A stretch of DNA of 64,000 nt from Sciscionella sediminilitoris (GTDB lineage Bacteria; Actinomycetota; Actinomycetes; Mycobacteriales; Pseudonocardiaceae): the NCBI RefSeq assembly GCF_000737195.2, contig NZ_JALM01000094.1:1-64000 (forward strand), given 5' to 3'. Position numbers and translations under genes: made by a program. This document shows positions 1 through 8,403 of the stretch, one piece after another. Below the pieces are notes generated by a model. That model worked only from the letters and a program-made list of their open reading frames with translations, was not told the DNA's origin and ran no database searches. How positions within the stretch are numbered: the first letter of the stretch is position 1; every line of letters starts with the position of its first letter.

Positions 1-902
1 ATTGGGAGACACGCTGTAGCTGCCCAGTCGAGGATCGAGTCGCACTGCCGCAGGAGTTCGGCGCGCAACGGTTCGGCCCGGTCGGCGAACTCGGCCTGCC
101 GGGTGGCGTATTCCGCGCGTCCCTGTGGGGTTTCGATGCGCACCGGTTCGTAGCCGAGTGCCGAGAGATCGTAAGGGCTGGCGCACATGTCCAGTTCACG
201 GATGTCGGCGGCGAGCTCGAAACAATCGGCGACCAGTTCCGCGGGAATGAACGGATCGAGTTTGTAGGCGGCCTTGTACAGGTCCATGTTCGCGTGCAGG
301 CAGCCGGGCTGTTCGAACTCGACCTGGCGCTCGCGCGTCGGGGTCAGCGTATTGCGCGGGCGGGCCGGTTCGGTGAAGAACCGGAACGCGTCGTAGTGAC
401 CGCAGCGCACCTGCTGCGATTCGAGTACCGCATCGGTGCCCGCGCCGCCGAGCCGCAGCGGATAGTCCGCGTGCCGAACCTGATCCGGGTCCTGCCGGTA
501 GACCATGGCCCACTCGTGCAGGCCGAAGCAGTTCAGCCGGGCGCGCCGGGATGCGGTCGCGGCGAGCAGCGCACGGTAGAACTCCACGGTGCGCAGGCGC
601 GAGCCGGTACAGGCCTCCGGATCGAGTGCGACACCCTCGGCGAAGGCGCGGTATTCCTTGTGGGCCAGGAATTCGCCGGTTCCCGCACCGGTGAGGAGTA
701 CGCCGTGGCCGGGGTGCCAGCGCGCGAGTTTGCTCGGCCGGTGCGAGTAGTAGGTGAACAGGAAGTCGTAGACCGGATGCTTCTGACCGGCCGCGCGGCG
801 CTGCCGGTGTGGTTCGAGCAGTGCGTCCATCCGCCGACGGTGCGCCAGCATGCGCTGGTGCCACCGCGGTTCGCTGAGCACGGTCGGAGTGGGGGACTGC
901 AT
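1..902 (-). CDS. '3-methyladenine DNA glycosylase'-type protein, C-terminus cut by window edge
   Basis: The reading frame starts at ATG 900-902 and stays open to base 1, giving about 300 residues, so the stop lies outside the window. Recognisable stretches are HPVYDFLFTYYSHRP near residue 42, CFGLHEWAMVYRQ near 130 and FEQPGCLHANMDLYK near 205. These are shared by an actinobacterial family usually labelled 3-methyladenine DNA glycosylase. I see no helix-hairpin-helix or other accepted glycosylase motif, so the label is family tradition rather than shown here. Its start overlaps the stop of the VOC gene (TGATG), which implies translational coupling and one transcript with the VOC and probably the GntR gene. 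Confidence 0.75.
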   Translation of the reverse strand, partial: MQSPTPTVLSEPRWHQRMLAHRRRMDALLEPHRQRRAAGQKHPVYDFLFTYYSHRPSKLARWHPGHGVLLTGAGTGEFLAHKEYRAFAEGVALDPEACTGSRLRTVEFYRALLAATASRRARLNCFGLHEWAMVYRQDPDQVRHADYPLRLGGAGTDAVLESQQVRCGHYDAFRFFTEPARPRNTLTPTRERQVEFEQPGCLHANMDLYKAAYKLDPFIPAELVADCFELAADIRELDMCASPYDLSALGYEPVRIETPQGRAEYATRQAEFADRAEPLRAELLRQCDSILDWAATACLP

Positions 903-1297
903 CACCGTGATTCTATCGGTTCGAGCAGGTCCCAACGGTTCCCGTACGGATCGGTGAACACCGCGACGGTTCCGTACGGTTCGTGTCTCGGTTGTTCCTC
1001 GAACCGCACCCCGGCCGCGCGCAGCCTGCGGTATTCGCCGGGAAAATCCGTGGTGTACAAGAAGAAACCGACACGGCCGCCGGTCTGTTCGCCGATGCTG
1101 GTGCGCTGTCTGCCGCTCGCTGCGCGGGCCAGCAGCAGCCCGGTCTCACTCGCCCCGCGCGGGCGCACCACGACCCACCGCTTGTGTTCGGTGATCCTGG
1201 TGTCCTCGAGCAGTTCGAAGCCGAGCACGCGAACGTAGAAGTCGATCGCCTCGTCGTAGCCGGGTACCACCAGGGTGATGAGGCCGAGCCGGTTCAT
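902..1297 (-). CDS. VOC (glyoxalase/bleomycin-resistance fold) protein
   Basis: A 131-residue protein with one vicinal-oxygen-chelate domain. The N-terminal half has the VVPGYDEAIDFYVRVLGFEL pattern of the first beta-alpha-beta module, and the C-terminus carries FTDPYGNRWDLLEP, whose acidic residue is a usual metal ligand. Family members act as isomerases, dioxygenases or antibiotic-binding proteins; the substrate here cannot be told. The gene begins 3 bp after the GntR stop (1301) and its own stop overlaps the start of the next gene. All three minus-strand genes are probably co-transcribed. Confidence 0.85.
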   Translation of the reverse strand: MNRLGLITLVVPGYDEAIDFYVRVLGFELLEDTRITEHKRWVVVRPRGASETGLLLARAASGRQRTSIGEQTGGRVGFFLYTTDFPGEYRRLRAAGVRFEEQPRHEPYGTVAVFTDPYGNRWDLLEPIESR

Positions 1298-1300
1298 GGT

Positions 1301-1975
1301 TCAGGTGTGCCTGCGCAGCAGGTCCTCGAAGAAGCCGCCCGCCTCGCGGGCGGCGCGTTCGGCATCGCGGGCGATGATCGCCTCGACGAGGGCGTCGTGC
1401 ATGATCTGGTCGTCCGGGTATTCGTTGGTGCGGCTGAACGTGGTGGCCACGCTGGCCCGCATGGTCTCCATCAGGCCCCGGTAGAGCTCGGAGAGCAGCG
1501 TGTTGTGCGCGCAGTCGATGATCAGCAGGTGCAGCTGGAAGTCGGCCTCGACTGCGGTGGTCTCGTCGTCCCCGTGGACCGTCGCGTTCCGCTCCCGCAG
1601 CGCCACACGCAGCGCCGAGACATCGTCCTCGGTCCGGCGCAGCGCCGCATGATAGGCACCGTCCGCCTCGATCATCCGCCGCACTTCGAGCGCCTCGCGC
1701 AGTTCATCGGTGCACAACCGGCGCATCGCCCCGGAGAGCTCACTGGTCGCCCGGACATAGGTGCCGTCCCCCTGCCGGACCTCGAGCAGCCCGGAGTGGG
1801 AGAGCGCGCGGACCGCCTCGCGGACCGTATTCCTGCCCACGCCCAGCGAGGTGACGAGTTCGGATTCGGTGGGAATCCGCTCGCCGATCGGCCATTCGCC
1901 TTCGGTGACCGCGGTCCGCATCTGCTCGATGACCTGGTCCACGAGTCCGGTTCGCTGAGTGGTGACTAAGGCCAT
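1301..1975 (-). CDS. GntR-family transcriptional regulator, FadR/FCD subfamily
   Basis: 224 residues. The winged helix is N-terminal, with PTESELVTSLGVGRNTVREAV at about 36-56 followed by a wing reading LLEVRQGDGTYVR. The rest is an all-helical FCD ligand domain with the expected DFQLH and HDALVEAI histidines that often bind a metal and an organic acid. FCD regulators usually repress a neighbouring transport or catabolic gene. The start is only 48 bp from the divergent MFS gene, so control of that transporter and of its own downstream genes is likely. The effector is unknown. Confidence 0.88.
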   Translation of the reverse strand: MALVTTQRTGLVDQVIEQMRTAVTEGEWPIGERIPTESELVTSLGVGRNTVREAVRALSHSGLLEVRQGDGTYVRATSELSGAMRRLCTDELREALEVRRMIEADGAYHAALRRTEDDVSALRVALRERNATVHGDDETTAVEADFQLHLLIIDCAHNTLLSELYRGLMETMRASVATTFSRTNEYPDDQIMHDALVEAIIARDAERAAREAGGFFEDLLRRHT

Positions 1976-2023
1976 CCTAACGTCCCTTCATCCGAAGATC
2001 CTACGTTTGTTACGGTAGCAGCC
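1976..2023. promoter_or_regulatory. Divergent promoter region between GntR regulator and CynX/NimT exporter
   Basis: This 48-bp gap must hold both promoters. It contains an imperfect palindrome at 2001-2018 whose outer CTAC and GTAG arms match, with a GTTAC core resembling the GT-N-AC half sites of FadR-type operators. The match is weak and no spacing rule was tested. Confidence 0.3.
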
Positions 2024-3292
2024 ATGGCGGGAATCCAGGATTCGACACCCCAGGACCGGGCGCAGGGGCATAGCGTCGAACTGATGAACACCGGCGCTTC
2101 GGAAGAGGTCATCCGCAGTAAGCACGCGGCCCTCATCGGTACGCCGTTGCTGCTGATCGGTGTCATCCTCGCCGCGGCCAACTTCCGGCCCGCGGTGACC
2201 AGCATGTCCTCGATCCTCGGTGAGGTGCGCACCGATCTGGGGGCCTCCTCGTTGTGGGCCAGCGTGCTCACCGCGCTGCCCACGGTGTGTTTCGGGATCG
2301 CCGCGGTGGCCGGTCCCTGGCTGGGCAGGCGCCTCGGTATGGCCCGCGCGGTCGCCACGGCGCTGACCGTGCTCACCTTCGGGCTGATCCTGCGTGTCCT
2401 GGACGGCGAGGCCGTGGTGCTCGCCGGGACCTTCATCGCGGCCGGGGGGATCGCGATCGGCAACGTGCTCATCCCGGTGGTGGTCAAGGAGTCCTTCCCG
2501 AACCGGGTCGGACTGGCCACCGGTCTGTACACCGCCGCGCTGAACACCGGTGCGGCACTGGCCAGCGCGCTGACCCCGCCGCTGAACCGCGGCCTCGGCG
2601 ACTGGCGGCTCGCGGTGGGGGCGTGGGCGCTGCTCGGGGTCGCCGCCCTGATCATCTGGGGACTGGGTGCGCGGCACGGGCACGCCAAGCGCACCGTGGC
2701 CGCCGCGGAACCGGGCACTCGCAAGACCTCGCTGTTGCGCAGCCCGCTCGCCTGGGCGATCACCGGTTTCTTCGGCACCCAGTCGCTCGTGGCCTACGTG
2801 GCCATGGGATGGATCACCGAACTGTTCGTCAGCTACGGCGTACCGCGCGACGAGGCGGGCCTGATGCTCGCCGTGCTGAGTGTGCTCGGCGTGCCGCTGT
2901 CGCTGATCATCGCCCCGATCGCGATCCGGAGCAAAACCCAGTCGGGGTGGATCGCCGGGATGATCGTCGTGGCCATGCTCGGCTTCCTCGGGCTGCTGTT
3001 CGCCCCGACGGCCGCGCCCTGGCTGTGGGCGGTGCTGATCGGTGCCGGGATGGGCGTGTTCTCGCTCGCGCTCGGCGTGGTCGCGCTGCGGGCCAAGGAC
3101 TCGCACGATGCGACCCGGCTCTCGGCCATGGCCCAGGGCTTCGGGTACGTGGTCGCGGCGAGCGGGCCGCTGCTGTTCGGCCTGCTGCACGGGGCGACCG
3201 GCACCTGGACGGTCTCGCTGATCGTGGTGCTCGCAGTGCTGTGCGTGGAACTGGTGCTCGGCGTGATCGCCGGACGGGCCCGCTACGTCTGA
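2024..3292 (+). CDS. MFS transporter, CynX/NimT (cyanate/2-nitroimidazole) subfamily
   Basis: 422 residues with about twelve hydrophobic segments from residue 38 on. The opening AAANFRPAVTSMSSILGEVR and the LIPVVVKESFPNR loop are hallmarks of the CynX/NimT branch of the major facilitator superfamily, which moves small anions or nitroaromatics across the inner membrane. The first 35 residues are polar and poorly conserved, and another ATG lies at 2084, so the true start could be 20 codons downstream. The gene is divergent from the GntR regulator, which probably controls it. The direction of transport and the substrate are unknown. Confidence 0.85.
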   Translation: MAGIQDSTPQDRAQGHSVELMNTGASEEVIRSKHAALIGTPLLLIGVILAAANFRPAVTSMSSILGEVRTDLGASSLWASVLTALPTVCFGIAAVAGPWLGRRLGMARAVATALTVLTFGLILRVLDGEAVVLAGTFIAAGGIAIGNVLIPVVVKESFPNRVGLATGLYTAALNTGAALASALTPPLNRGLGDWRLAVGAWALLGVAALIIWGLGARHGHAKRTVAAAEPGTRKTSLLRSPLAWAITGFFGTQSLVAYVAMGWITELFVSYGVPRDEAGLMLAVLSVLGVPLSLIIAPIAIRSKTQSGWIAGMIVVAMLGFLGLLFAPTAAPWLWAVLIGAGMGVFSLALGVVALRAKDSHDATRLSAMAQGFGYVVAASGPLLFGLLHGATGTWTVSLIVVLAVLCVELVLGVIAGRARYV

Positions 3293-3339
3293 GCCCGGCT
3301 CCCGTGCTGGGACGAATGTCCCGGACGGCTGCGAAAGCT

Positions 3340-3347
3340 TGCTACAC
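3340..3347 (+). promoter_or_regulatory. Probable -10 element for the HdeD-family gene
   Basis: A GCTACACT sequence containing TACACT lies about 70 bp before the 3418 start, in a 125-bp gap after the MFS gene. The base pattern fits an actinobacterial -10 box; I could not assign a convincing -35. Confidence 0.35.
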
Positions 3348-3417
3348 TGAGCGAAATACCCGCCACCTTGTGTGCTCGATGCGGCGGGGCGAGCCGGGCG
3401 AAGCAGAGGGGGCAGGC

Positions 3418-4035
3418 ATGTCGCAGGAGAACGCGGCCGGGCCGGAGGACCCGCCCTTGGCCGAGCGGGCGCGTGAGGTGTTCGCCGAGCTGACCAAACG
3501 CACCTGGCAGGCCGCGCTCGGCATCGGGATCTGCACTCTGGCCATCGGGATCGTGGTCCTGCTGTGGCCGGCCCCGACGCTGGTCGTGGTCGCCGTGCTG
3601 TTCGGGATCTATCTACTGGTTTCGGGCATCCTGCAGCTGATCGCCGCCTTCGGTTCCCGCGCGCAGCACGGCTGGTCCCCGTTCCTCGGTTTCCTCTCCG
3701 GGGCGCTGTCGATCGTGCTCGCCGTGATCGCGTTCCGGAACCTGGGCAGCTCGCTGGTCATCCTGGCGATCGGCATCGGGATCGGCTGGCTGGTGCGCGG
3801 CATCACCGGGCTCTCGCTCACCTCGGCGTTTCCCCGGGGAACACCCGGCAGGGGATGGGGCCTCGTGCTGTTCACCCTCACCTGTGCCGCCGGGGTCATG
3901 CTGATCGTCTGGCCGCTGTCCTCGATCCCCACCCTGCTGCTCGCCTCCGGGATCGCGCTCGTGGCGCTCGGGATCGTCGAGGTGACCCACGCCCTGCGGA
4001 TCCGTTCCGCGCTCAGGGCGGCGGAATCCCGCTGA
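3418..4035 (+). CDS. HdeD/DUF308 family membrane protein
   Basis: 205 residues. After a polar N-terminus of about 35 residues there are six hydrophobic segments in three repeated pairs, including GICTLAIGIVVLLWPAPT and WGLVLFTLTCAAGVMLIVWP, each with a WP turn. This WP-containing repeat is typical of HdeD (DUF308) proteins, named for E. coli acid resistance; their molecular function in actinobacteria is unclear. The ATG at 3418 follows a GAGGGG ribosome site 6-12 nt upstream. The same frame stays open far upstream, but that part is the shadow of the MFS gene. Confidence 0.85.
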   Translation: MSQENAAGPEDPPLAERAREVFAELTKRTWQAALGIGICTLAIGIVVLLWPAPTLVVVAVLFGIYLLVSGILQLIAAFGSRAQHGWSPFLGFLSGALSIVLAVIAFRNLGSSLVILAIGIGIGWLVRGITGLSLTSAFPRGTPGRGWGLVLFTLTCAAGVMLIVWPLSSIPTLLLASGIALVALGIVEVTHALRIRSALRAAESR

Positions 4036-4063
4036 GCGGGCGGGAATTCCCGGTACGGCTCAG
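4032..4063. terminator. Bidirectional hairpin terminator between HdeD gene and mtr
   Basis: Outer arms CTGAGC and GCTCAG pair around an inner perfect palindrome (CGGGAATTCCCG, 4041-4052). The hairpin includes both stop codons of the convergent genes, so it can end transcription from either side. There is no T-run, as is common in high-GC actinobacteria. Confidence 0.6.
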
Positions 4064-5442
4064 AGTTCCAGGTTCAGCAGCGCGTTTTCGATCAGCTCGG
4101 GCATCGCCGGATGGATCCAGTACTGGCCGCGCGCCATCTCCTTGGCGGGCAGGCCGAAACTCATCGCCTGAATGAGCGTCTGGATGAGCGTCGGCGCCTG
4201 CGGCCCGATGATGTGCGCTCCGATGAGCAGCCCGGTCTTCTTGTCGGCAAGCAGTTTCGCGAAACCGGTGGTGTCCTCCATCGCCCAGCCGTACGCGATG
4301 CCCGCGTAGTCCTGGACGGCGACGGTGTAGTCGATCCCGGCCTCGCGCGCGGCGCGTTCGGTGAGACCGACGGCGGCGATCTGCGGTGCGGTGAACACCG
4401 CGTGCGGCACATAGCGGTGATCGCTGGCGATCAGCTCCTCCGGATGCAGCAGGTTGTGCCGCACCACCCGTTCCTCGTGATTGGCCACGTGCTTGAGCTC
4501 GTGCTCACTGGACACGTCGCCGAGCGCGTAGATCCCGGGCACCGAGGTGCGCTGGTACTCGTCCACCACGAGATGACCGCTGTCCCGGGTCTGCAGTCCC
4601 GCGGCGGCCACGTTCAGGGTGTCGGTGTTCGGGGTGCGGCCGACGGCCACCAGCAACTCGTCCGCGACCACGGGGTCCTGCCCCGCGATGTGCAGGGTGA
4701 CCTCGTCCCCGGTGCGCTCCACGCGTTCGGTGCGCGCATCGAGGCGCAGCGCGAACCGCGCCCCGAGCAGTTCGGTGATCCGTTCGCTGACGGCCTCGTC
4801 CTCGGCCCGCAGGATCGCCGAGGACCGGGCGATCAGCGTGACCTCGACACCGAGCGAAGAGAACACGTGCGCGAATTCGGCGGCGATGAACCCGGAACCG
4901 AGAATCGCCAGCCGCCGGGGCAGCCGCTCGAGGCGCATGATCGTGTTCGAGGTGTGGTAGCCGCTCGACTCGATGCCCTCGATCGGCGGAATCACCGGGC
5001 GCCCGCCGGCAGCGACCACGATCGTCTCGCCGCTGATCTCCTCGGCCGCGCCGCCGTCGTTCGGGCTCAGCGTCAGGGTTTTCGGCCCGCTGAACACCGC
5101 GTGCGCCTCGAACACGGTGACGTTCTCGTTGTCCGCGTGATTGATCCGGTAGTCCCGGCCACCGGCCGCGATCGAGTCGATCCGCCCGAAGATCCGGTCC
5201 CGGATCTTCGGCCAGTGCACCGCGTCGAGCGTCTCGTCCACCCCGAAAGCCGAGGAGTGTCCTGGCGTGGCCGCGATATCCGCGGTGTGCACGAACATCT
5301 TGGTCGGGATGCAGCCGACGTTGAGGCAGGTTCCGCCGAAGGTGCCTTGCTCGATCAGCGCGACCGATTTGCCGGCGAACTCTGGTCCGAGGATGGAGTT
5401 CGCCGAACCGGTGCCGATGATCACCAGATCGAAGTGCCGCAT
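4060..5442 (-). CDS. mtr: Mycothione reductase
   Basis: 460 residues, a flavoprotein disulfide reductase that reduces mycothiol disulfide with NADPH in the cytosol. The FAD motif GTGSAN (10-15) is followed by the redox pair in GGTCLNVGCIPTK (Cys39, Cys44). An NAD(P) dinucleotide fold begins at LAILGSGFIAAEFAHVF (about 184). The second FAD motif is GIYALGDV, and the C-terminal HPAMPE supplies the catalytic His444-Glu449 pair. Length and motifs match mycobacterial Mtr closely. An AAGGAA site lies just before the ATG. It is transcribed alone, bounded by hairpins at both ends. Confidence 0.93.
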   Translation of the reverse strand: MRHFDLVIIGTGSANSILGPEFAGKSVALIEQGTFGGTCLNVGCIPTKMFVHTADIAATPGHSSAFGVDETLDAVHWPKIRDRIFGRIDSIAAGGRDYRINHADNENVTVFEAHAVFSGPKTLTLSPNDGGAAEEISGETIVVAAGGRPVIPPIEGIESSGYHTSNTIMRLERLPRRLAILGSGFIAAEFAHVFSSLGVEVTLIARSSAILRAEDEAVSERITELLGARFALRLDARTERVERTGDEVTLHIAGQDPVVADELLVAVGRTPNTDTLNVAAAGLQTRDSGHLVVDEYQRTSVPGIYALGDVSSEHELKHVANHEERVVRHNLLHPEELIASDHRYVPHAVFTAPQIAAVGLTERAAREAGIDYTVAVQDYAGIAYGWAMEDTTGFAKLLADKKTGLLIGAHIIGPQAPTLIQTLIQAMSFGLPAKEMARGQYWIHPAMPELIENALLNLEL

Positions 5443-5481
5443 GCGCCGTTCCTTGTCCGTGGTTGTCTTCCGGGATGCAGA

Positions 5482-5520
5482 ACGCGCGCCCGTCCGGTGG
5501 CATTCCGGAAGGGCGCGCGT
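5482..5520 (-). terminator. Hairpin terminator downstream of the PEBP gene
   Basis: Perfect 10-bp arms (ACGCGCGCCC with GGGCGCGCGT) plus an inner TCCGG/CCGGA stem form a strong hairpin that begins 7 bp after the PEBP stop codon. No T-run follows on the minus strand. It separates the PEBP transcript from mtr. Confidence 0.65.
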
Positions 5521-5526
5521 CCGGGC

Positions 5527-6066
5527 TCAGTGGCCGAAGACCGGGGTGATGATCGCCCTGCCGAGGGTGTGGAAGGCGAGGTTGAAGCTGACCACGGCCG
5601 GGCTGACCGAGCCGTCGATCTCGAGCGCGTCCACATCCACCGCGTGCACCACGAAGTAGTAGCGGTGGTCCCCGTCCCCGGCGGGCGGGGCGGAACCGGC
5701 GTAGGCCTTCATACCGAGGTCGTTGGCGATGTGGAAGCCGCCGGGAAGGCTGTCGTCGCTCGCCCCCGCGCCGGTGTCCAGGGAGGTCACCGAGGCCGGG
5801 ATGTTGGCCACGATCCAGTGCCAGAAGCCGCCCGGGATCGGTGCGTCCGGATCGAAACAGGTGACCACATAGGACTTCGTACCTTCGGGCGCACCGGACC
5901 AGGAAAGCTGCGGGGAGATGTTCTGCCCGGAGACGCCCATTCCGTTGAACACCTGGGCGTCCGGCAGCGCGGCGCCGTCGGCGACATCGGCCGAGGTGAC
6001 GGTGAACGAAGCGACCGAGGGAAGCAGGGAGTAGGGATCGGGGGCGGTAGGACGCTCAAGGCTCAT
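5527..6066 (-). CDS. YbhB/YbcL-type PEBP (Raf kinase inhibitor-like) protein
   Basis: 179 residues from the preferred start. The phosphatidylethanolamine-binding fold is marked by SPQLSWSGAPEGTKSYVVTCFDPDAP and by FWHWIVANIP, which contain the Asp-Pro and His residues of the anion-binding pocket. A C-terminal HRYYFVVHAVDVD stretch is also typical. Bacterial members are small cytosolic proteins of unknown ligand. An ATG exists 15 bp upstream (6081), but the bases between the two are a GGAGGG ribosome site ideally placed for the ATG at 6066, so the shorter form is chosen. Confidence 0.88.
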   Translation of the reverse strand: MSLERPTAPDPYSLLPSVASFTVTSADVADGAALPDAQVFNGMGVSGQNISPQLSWSGAPEGTKSYVVTCFDPDAPIPGGFWHWIVANIPASVTSLDTGAGASDDSLPGGFHIANDLGMKAYAGSAPPAGDGDHRYYFVVHAVDVDALEIDGSVSPAVVSFNLAFHTLGRAIITPVFGH

Positions 6067-6220
6067 CGGCTGACCCTCCATACGTTGCGCGGGATTGCGT
6101 GGCCACGATACCGACTGTGAAATTTCACAGCGAGATACCCGCCGATGTGCGGATAGTCAGCACGATCTCCACCTGATGTGATCGGATGGTCGGAACGAAA
6201 CGTACGGAGGGAGCCAGAGG

Positions 6221-7015
6221 ATGCGCACCATCAGGGGCAGGGCCGGGGCATTGTTCGGCGCGATCGCGGCTGCCGCGGTGATTCCGCTCGTCGCGGCGGG
6301 AAGTGCGGGCGCCACGCAGCACACCGGGATGGAGCCGAAGATCGTGGGCGGCACGGAGGCCAAGCTCTCCGACTTCCCGTCCATCGTCGCGGTGAACCAG
6401 TCCAACGGGGACAACTGGTGCGGTGGGACACTGGTGGCGAAGAACAAGGTGGTCACCGCCGCGCACTGTGTCGACGGGAAGCAGCCGGACTTCTTCCAGA
6501 TCGTGTCCGGATCGGCGGACCGCACCGACGCCAATGCCGAGCACGCCAAGGTCACCAAGATCTGGCAGCACCCGGACTTCACCATGGACAGCATGAAGGA
6601 CGACGTCGCCGTGCTGACCCTGGACAAGGAACTCAAGGCACCGCTGGCCGAGCTGAACACCGATCCGAAGGCCTACACCGAGGGCACGAACGCGACGGTG
6701 CTCGGCTGGGGTGACATCAAGGACGGCGGCGGCCAGTACCAGAAGCTGCTGCGCAAGGTCACCGTGCCGACGGTCGGCGACCAGACCTGCAGCGGTGCCT
6801 ACGGAGACAGGTTCGACAAGGCCACCATGGTCTGTGCCGGGGTCAAGGAGGGCGGCAAGGACTCCTGCCAGGGCGACTCGGGTGGCCCGATGGTGATCGA
6901 CGGCCGCCTCGCGGGCATCGTGTCCTGGGGTGACGGCTGCGCCCAGCCCGGCAAGTACGGCATCTACACCCGCGTTTTCGCGGTTGCCGACGACGTCAAG
7001 GCCCAGCTGAAGTAA
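6221..7015 (+). CDS. Secreted trypsin-like serine protease (S1A)
   Basis: 264 residues. A signal peptide covers about residues 1-31 (RGR, then a hydrophobic run ending AGA). A short propeptide ends at Lys40, and the mature enzyme would start IVGGT (41-45). The catalytic triad is His82 (TAAHC), Asp128 (DDVAVL) and Ser220 (GDSGGP). Asp214, six residues before the serine, predicts trypsin specificity for Lys/Arg, which also allows self-activation at Lys40. An extracellular degradative role is likely. A GGAGGG ribosome site precedes the ATG. Confidence 0.93.
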   Translation: MRTIRGRAGALFGAIAAAAVIPLVAAGSAGATQHTGMEPKIVGGTEAKLSDFPSIVAVNQSNGDNWCGGTLVAKNKVVTAAHCVDGKQPDFFQIVSGSADRTDANAEHAKVTKIWQHPDFTMDSMKDDVAVLTLDKELKAPLAELNTDPKAYTEGTNATVLGWGDIKDGGGQYQKLLRKVTVPTVGDQTCSGAYGDRFDKATMVCAGVKEGGKDSCQGDSGGPMVIDGRLAGIVSWGDGCAQPGKYGIYTRVFAVADDVKAQLK

Positions 7016-7034
7016 GGCCCGGCTGAAGTAGCGA

Positions 7035-8177
7035 TCAGCTTCGCGGTGCGGTCTCGCTCAGGGACCGCACCGCGAGTTCCACATCCTCGGCGGACAGTTC
7101 GGCGTGCGCCCGCAGCCGCAGCCGGGACACCCCGTCCGGCGCGGACGGCGGACGGGCGCAGTCGACCGCGAGCCCGCGCTCGCGCACCGCGCTCGCCCAG
7201 TCGGTGGCGGACTGCGGGGAGGGGGCGAGCACCGAGACCATGGCCGAGCCCGGGGAGCTGACCTGAAGGCCCGCCGCGCGCAGTCCTTCGCCGAGGGTGG
7301 CCGCGTGCTCCAGGGCCCGGGTGGCGCGCTCGGGCTCGTCCCTGGCGATCTTGAGCGCGGTGAGGGCGGCACCCGCGGCCGGTGGGTTGAGCCCGGCGCC
7401 ATGGAGGAATGTGCGCGCGGAGTTCACCAGGTGCGCGATCACCCTGCGCGGTCCGAGCACGGCACCGCCCTGGCTGCCCAGCGCCGTGGCCAGGGAGACG
7501 GTGGCCACCGCATCGGGTGCCTTGGTCAGGCCGGCCTCGGCCAGTCCGCCGTCGCCGAGGATCCCGAACCCGTGCGTGAGGTCGGCGACCAGACCGGCCC
7601 CGTGTTCCCGGCAGGCTGCGTGCAGTTCGGCCAGTGGCGCGATGCCACCGTCCACAGTGAACACCGATTCGGTGAGCACCAGCGCCCTGGCGACCTTGCG
7701 GGTGGCGAGCGCCTTGGTCACCGCGGGCACATCCGCGTGCCCGGACACGGCGACCGCCGAACCGGACTGACGGCAGGCGTCGATCAGTGAGGCGTGCATG
7801 TACTGGTCCGCCACGATCGCGCACTCCTTGCCGGAGAGCGCGGTGACCGCGCCGAGGTTGGCGGTGTACCCGCTGGAGAACACGAGCGCGGCCTCGGTCC
7901 CCGCATAGGCGGCGAGTTCGCGTTCGAGTTCGGCGTGCAGTTCGGTGCTCCCGGTGACCAGCCGGGAACCCGTGGTGCCCGCGCCCCATTTCAGGGCGGC
8001 GGCCGCCGCGGCGGAGGCGACCCGTTTGTCCCTGGCCAGGCCCAGATAGTCGGCTCCGGCGAGGTCGATCAGCCCGGAAACGGGCGGCCGTGGCCGGATC
8101 CGCCGGGTCAGCCCGGCCTCGGCTCGTTTGCCCGCCTGTTCGTCCAGCCAGGCGAACGCGGATTCGGGGTCGAACAT
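7035..8177 (-). CDS. BioF-like alpha-oxoamine synthase homologue lacking the PLP lysine
   Basis: About 380 residues, full length for 8-amino-7-oxononanoate synthase (BioF, pimeloyl thioester plus alanine in biotin synthesis). Conserved pieces are GSRLVTGSTELHAELE, FSSGYTANL, HASLIDACR and TESVFTVDG. The usual DEAH is DLTH, keeping the Asp and His. The PLP lysine segment TLSKALGSQGG reads SLATALGSQGG, with Thr (ACG, codon 7487-7485) where Lys is expected. Normal chemistry would need that lysine, so the gene may be inactive or have another role. No other biotin gene is nearby. A GTG at 8210 is an alternative start; the ATG at 8177 matches relatives beginning MFD. Confidence 0.8.
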   Translation of the reverse strand: MFDPESAFAWLDEQAGKRAEAGLTRRIRPRPPVSGLIDLAGADYLGLARDKRVASAAAAAALKWGAGTTGSRLVTGSTELHAELERELAAYAGTEAALVFSSGYTANLGAVTALSGKECAIVADQYMHASLIDACRQSGSAVAVSGHADVPAVTKALATRKVARALVLTESVFTVDGGIAPLAELHAACREHGAGLVADLTHGFGILGDGGLAEAGLTKAPDAVATVSLATALGSQGGAVLGPRRVIAHLVNSARTFLHGAGLNPPAAGAALTALKIARDEPERATRALEHAATLGEGLRAAGLQVSSPGSAMVSVLAPSPQSATDWASAVRERGLAVDCARPPSAPDGVSRLRLRAHAELSAEDVELAVRSLSETAPRS

Positions 8178-8257
8178 GTCTGGCAGTCTGTCGTTCGTGG
8201 CGGGCGCCACTGCATCCGGGGTTGGTGCGCGCGCGGCGACCGGCTAGCGTCGGGACG

Positions 8258-8395
8258 TTGGAGCGCCCCTGCGCGCCCCGAGAGGAAGCCGGTGCGAATC
8301 CGGCGCGGTCCCGCCACTGTGACCGGAGCGATCCGGGAGCCAGGAACTCTCGTGAACCGACCTGTCGCTCGGGCGTGGACACCCGAGGAAGGAGC
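8258..8395 (+). promoter_or_regulatory. Cobalamin (AdoCbl) riboswitch
   Basis: The leader holds the conserved core GAGGAAGCCGGTGCGAATCC (8282-8301), then a GCGGTCCCGCCACTGT run (8304-8319) and the B12 box GAGCCAGGAACTCT (8337-8350). These are diagnostic of cobalamin riboswitches. A hairpin CTCGGG/CCCGAG (8368-8373 with 8382-8387) abuts the GAAGGAG ribosome site of the chelatase gene, so it is a candidate expression platform acting on translation. High cobalamin is expected to lower expression of the downstream B12 operon. Exact ends are approximate. Confidence 0.92.
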
Positions 8396-8403
8396 TTTGC
8401 CCC

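Noticed and set aside
294-1238. Long plus-strand frame opposite the first minus-strand genes
   Set aside because: It is the shadow of two coding genes on the other strand; its translation is Arg/Ala-rich with no family motif.
2254-3417. Long upstream extension of the HdeD frame through the MFS gene
   Set aside because: The extension is low-complexity Arg/Gly-rich and overlaps a well-supported MFS gene; the HdeD motifs start only after the ATG at 3418, which has a ribosome site.
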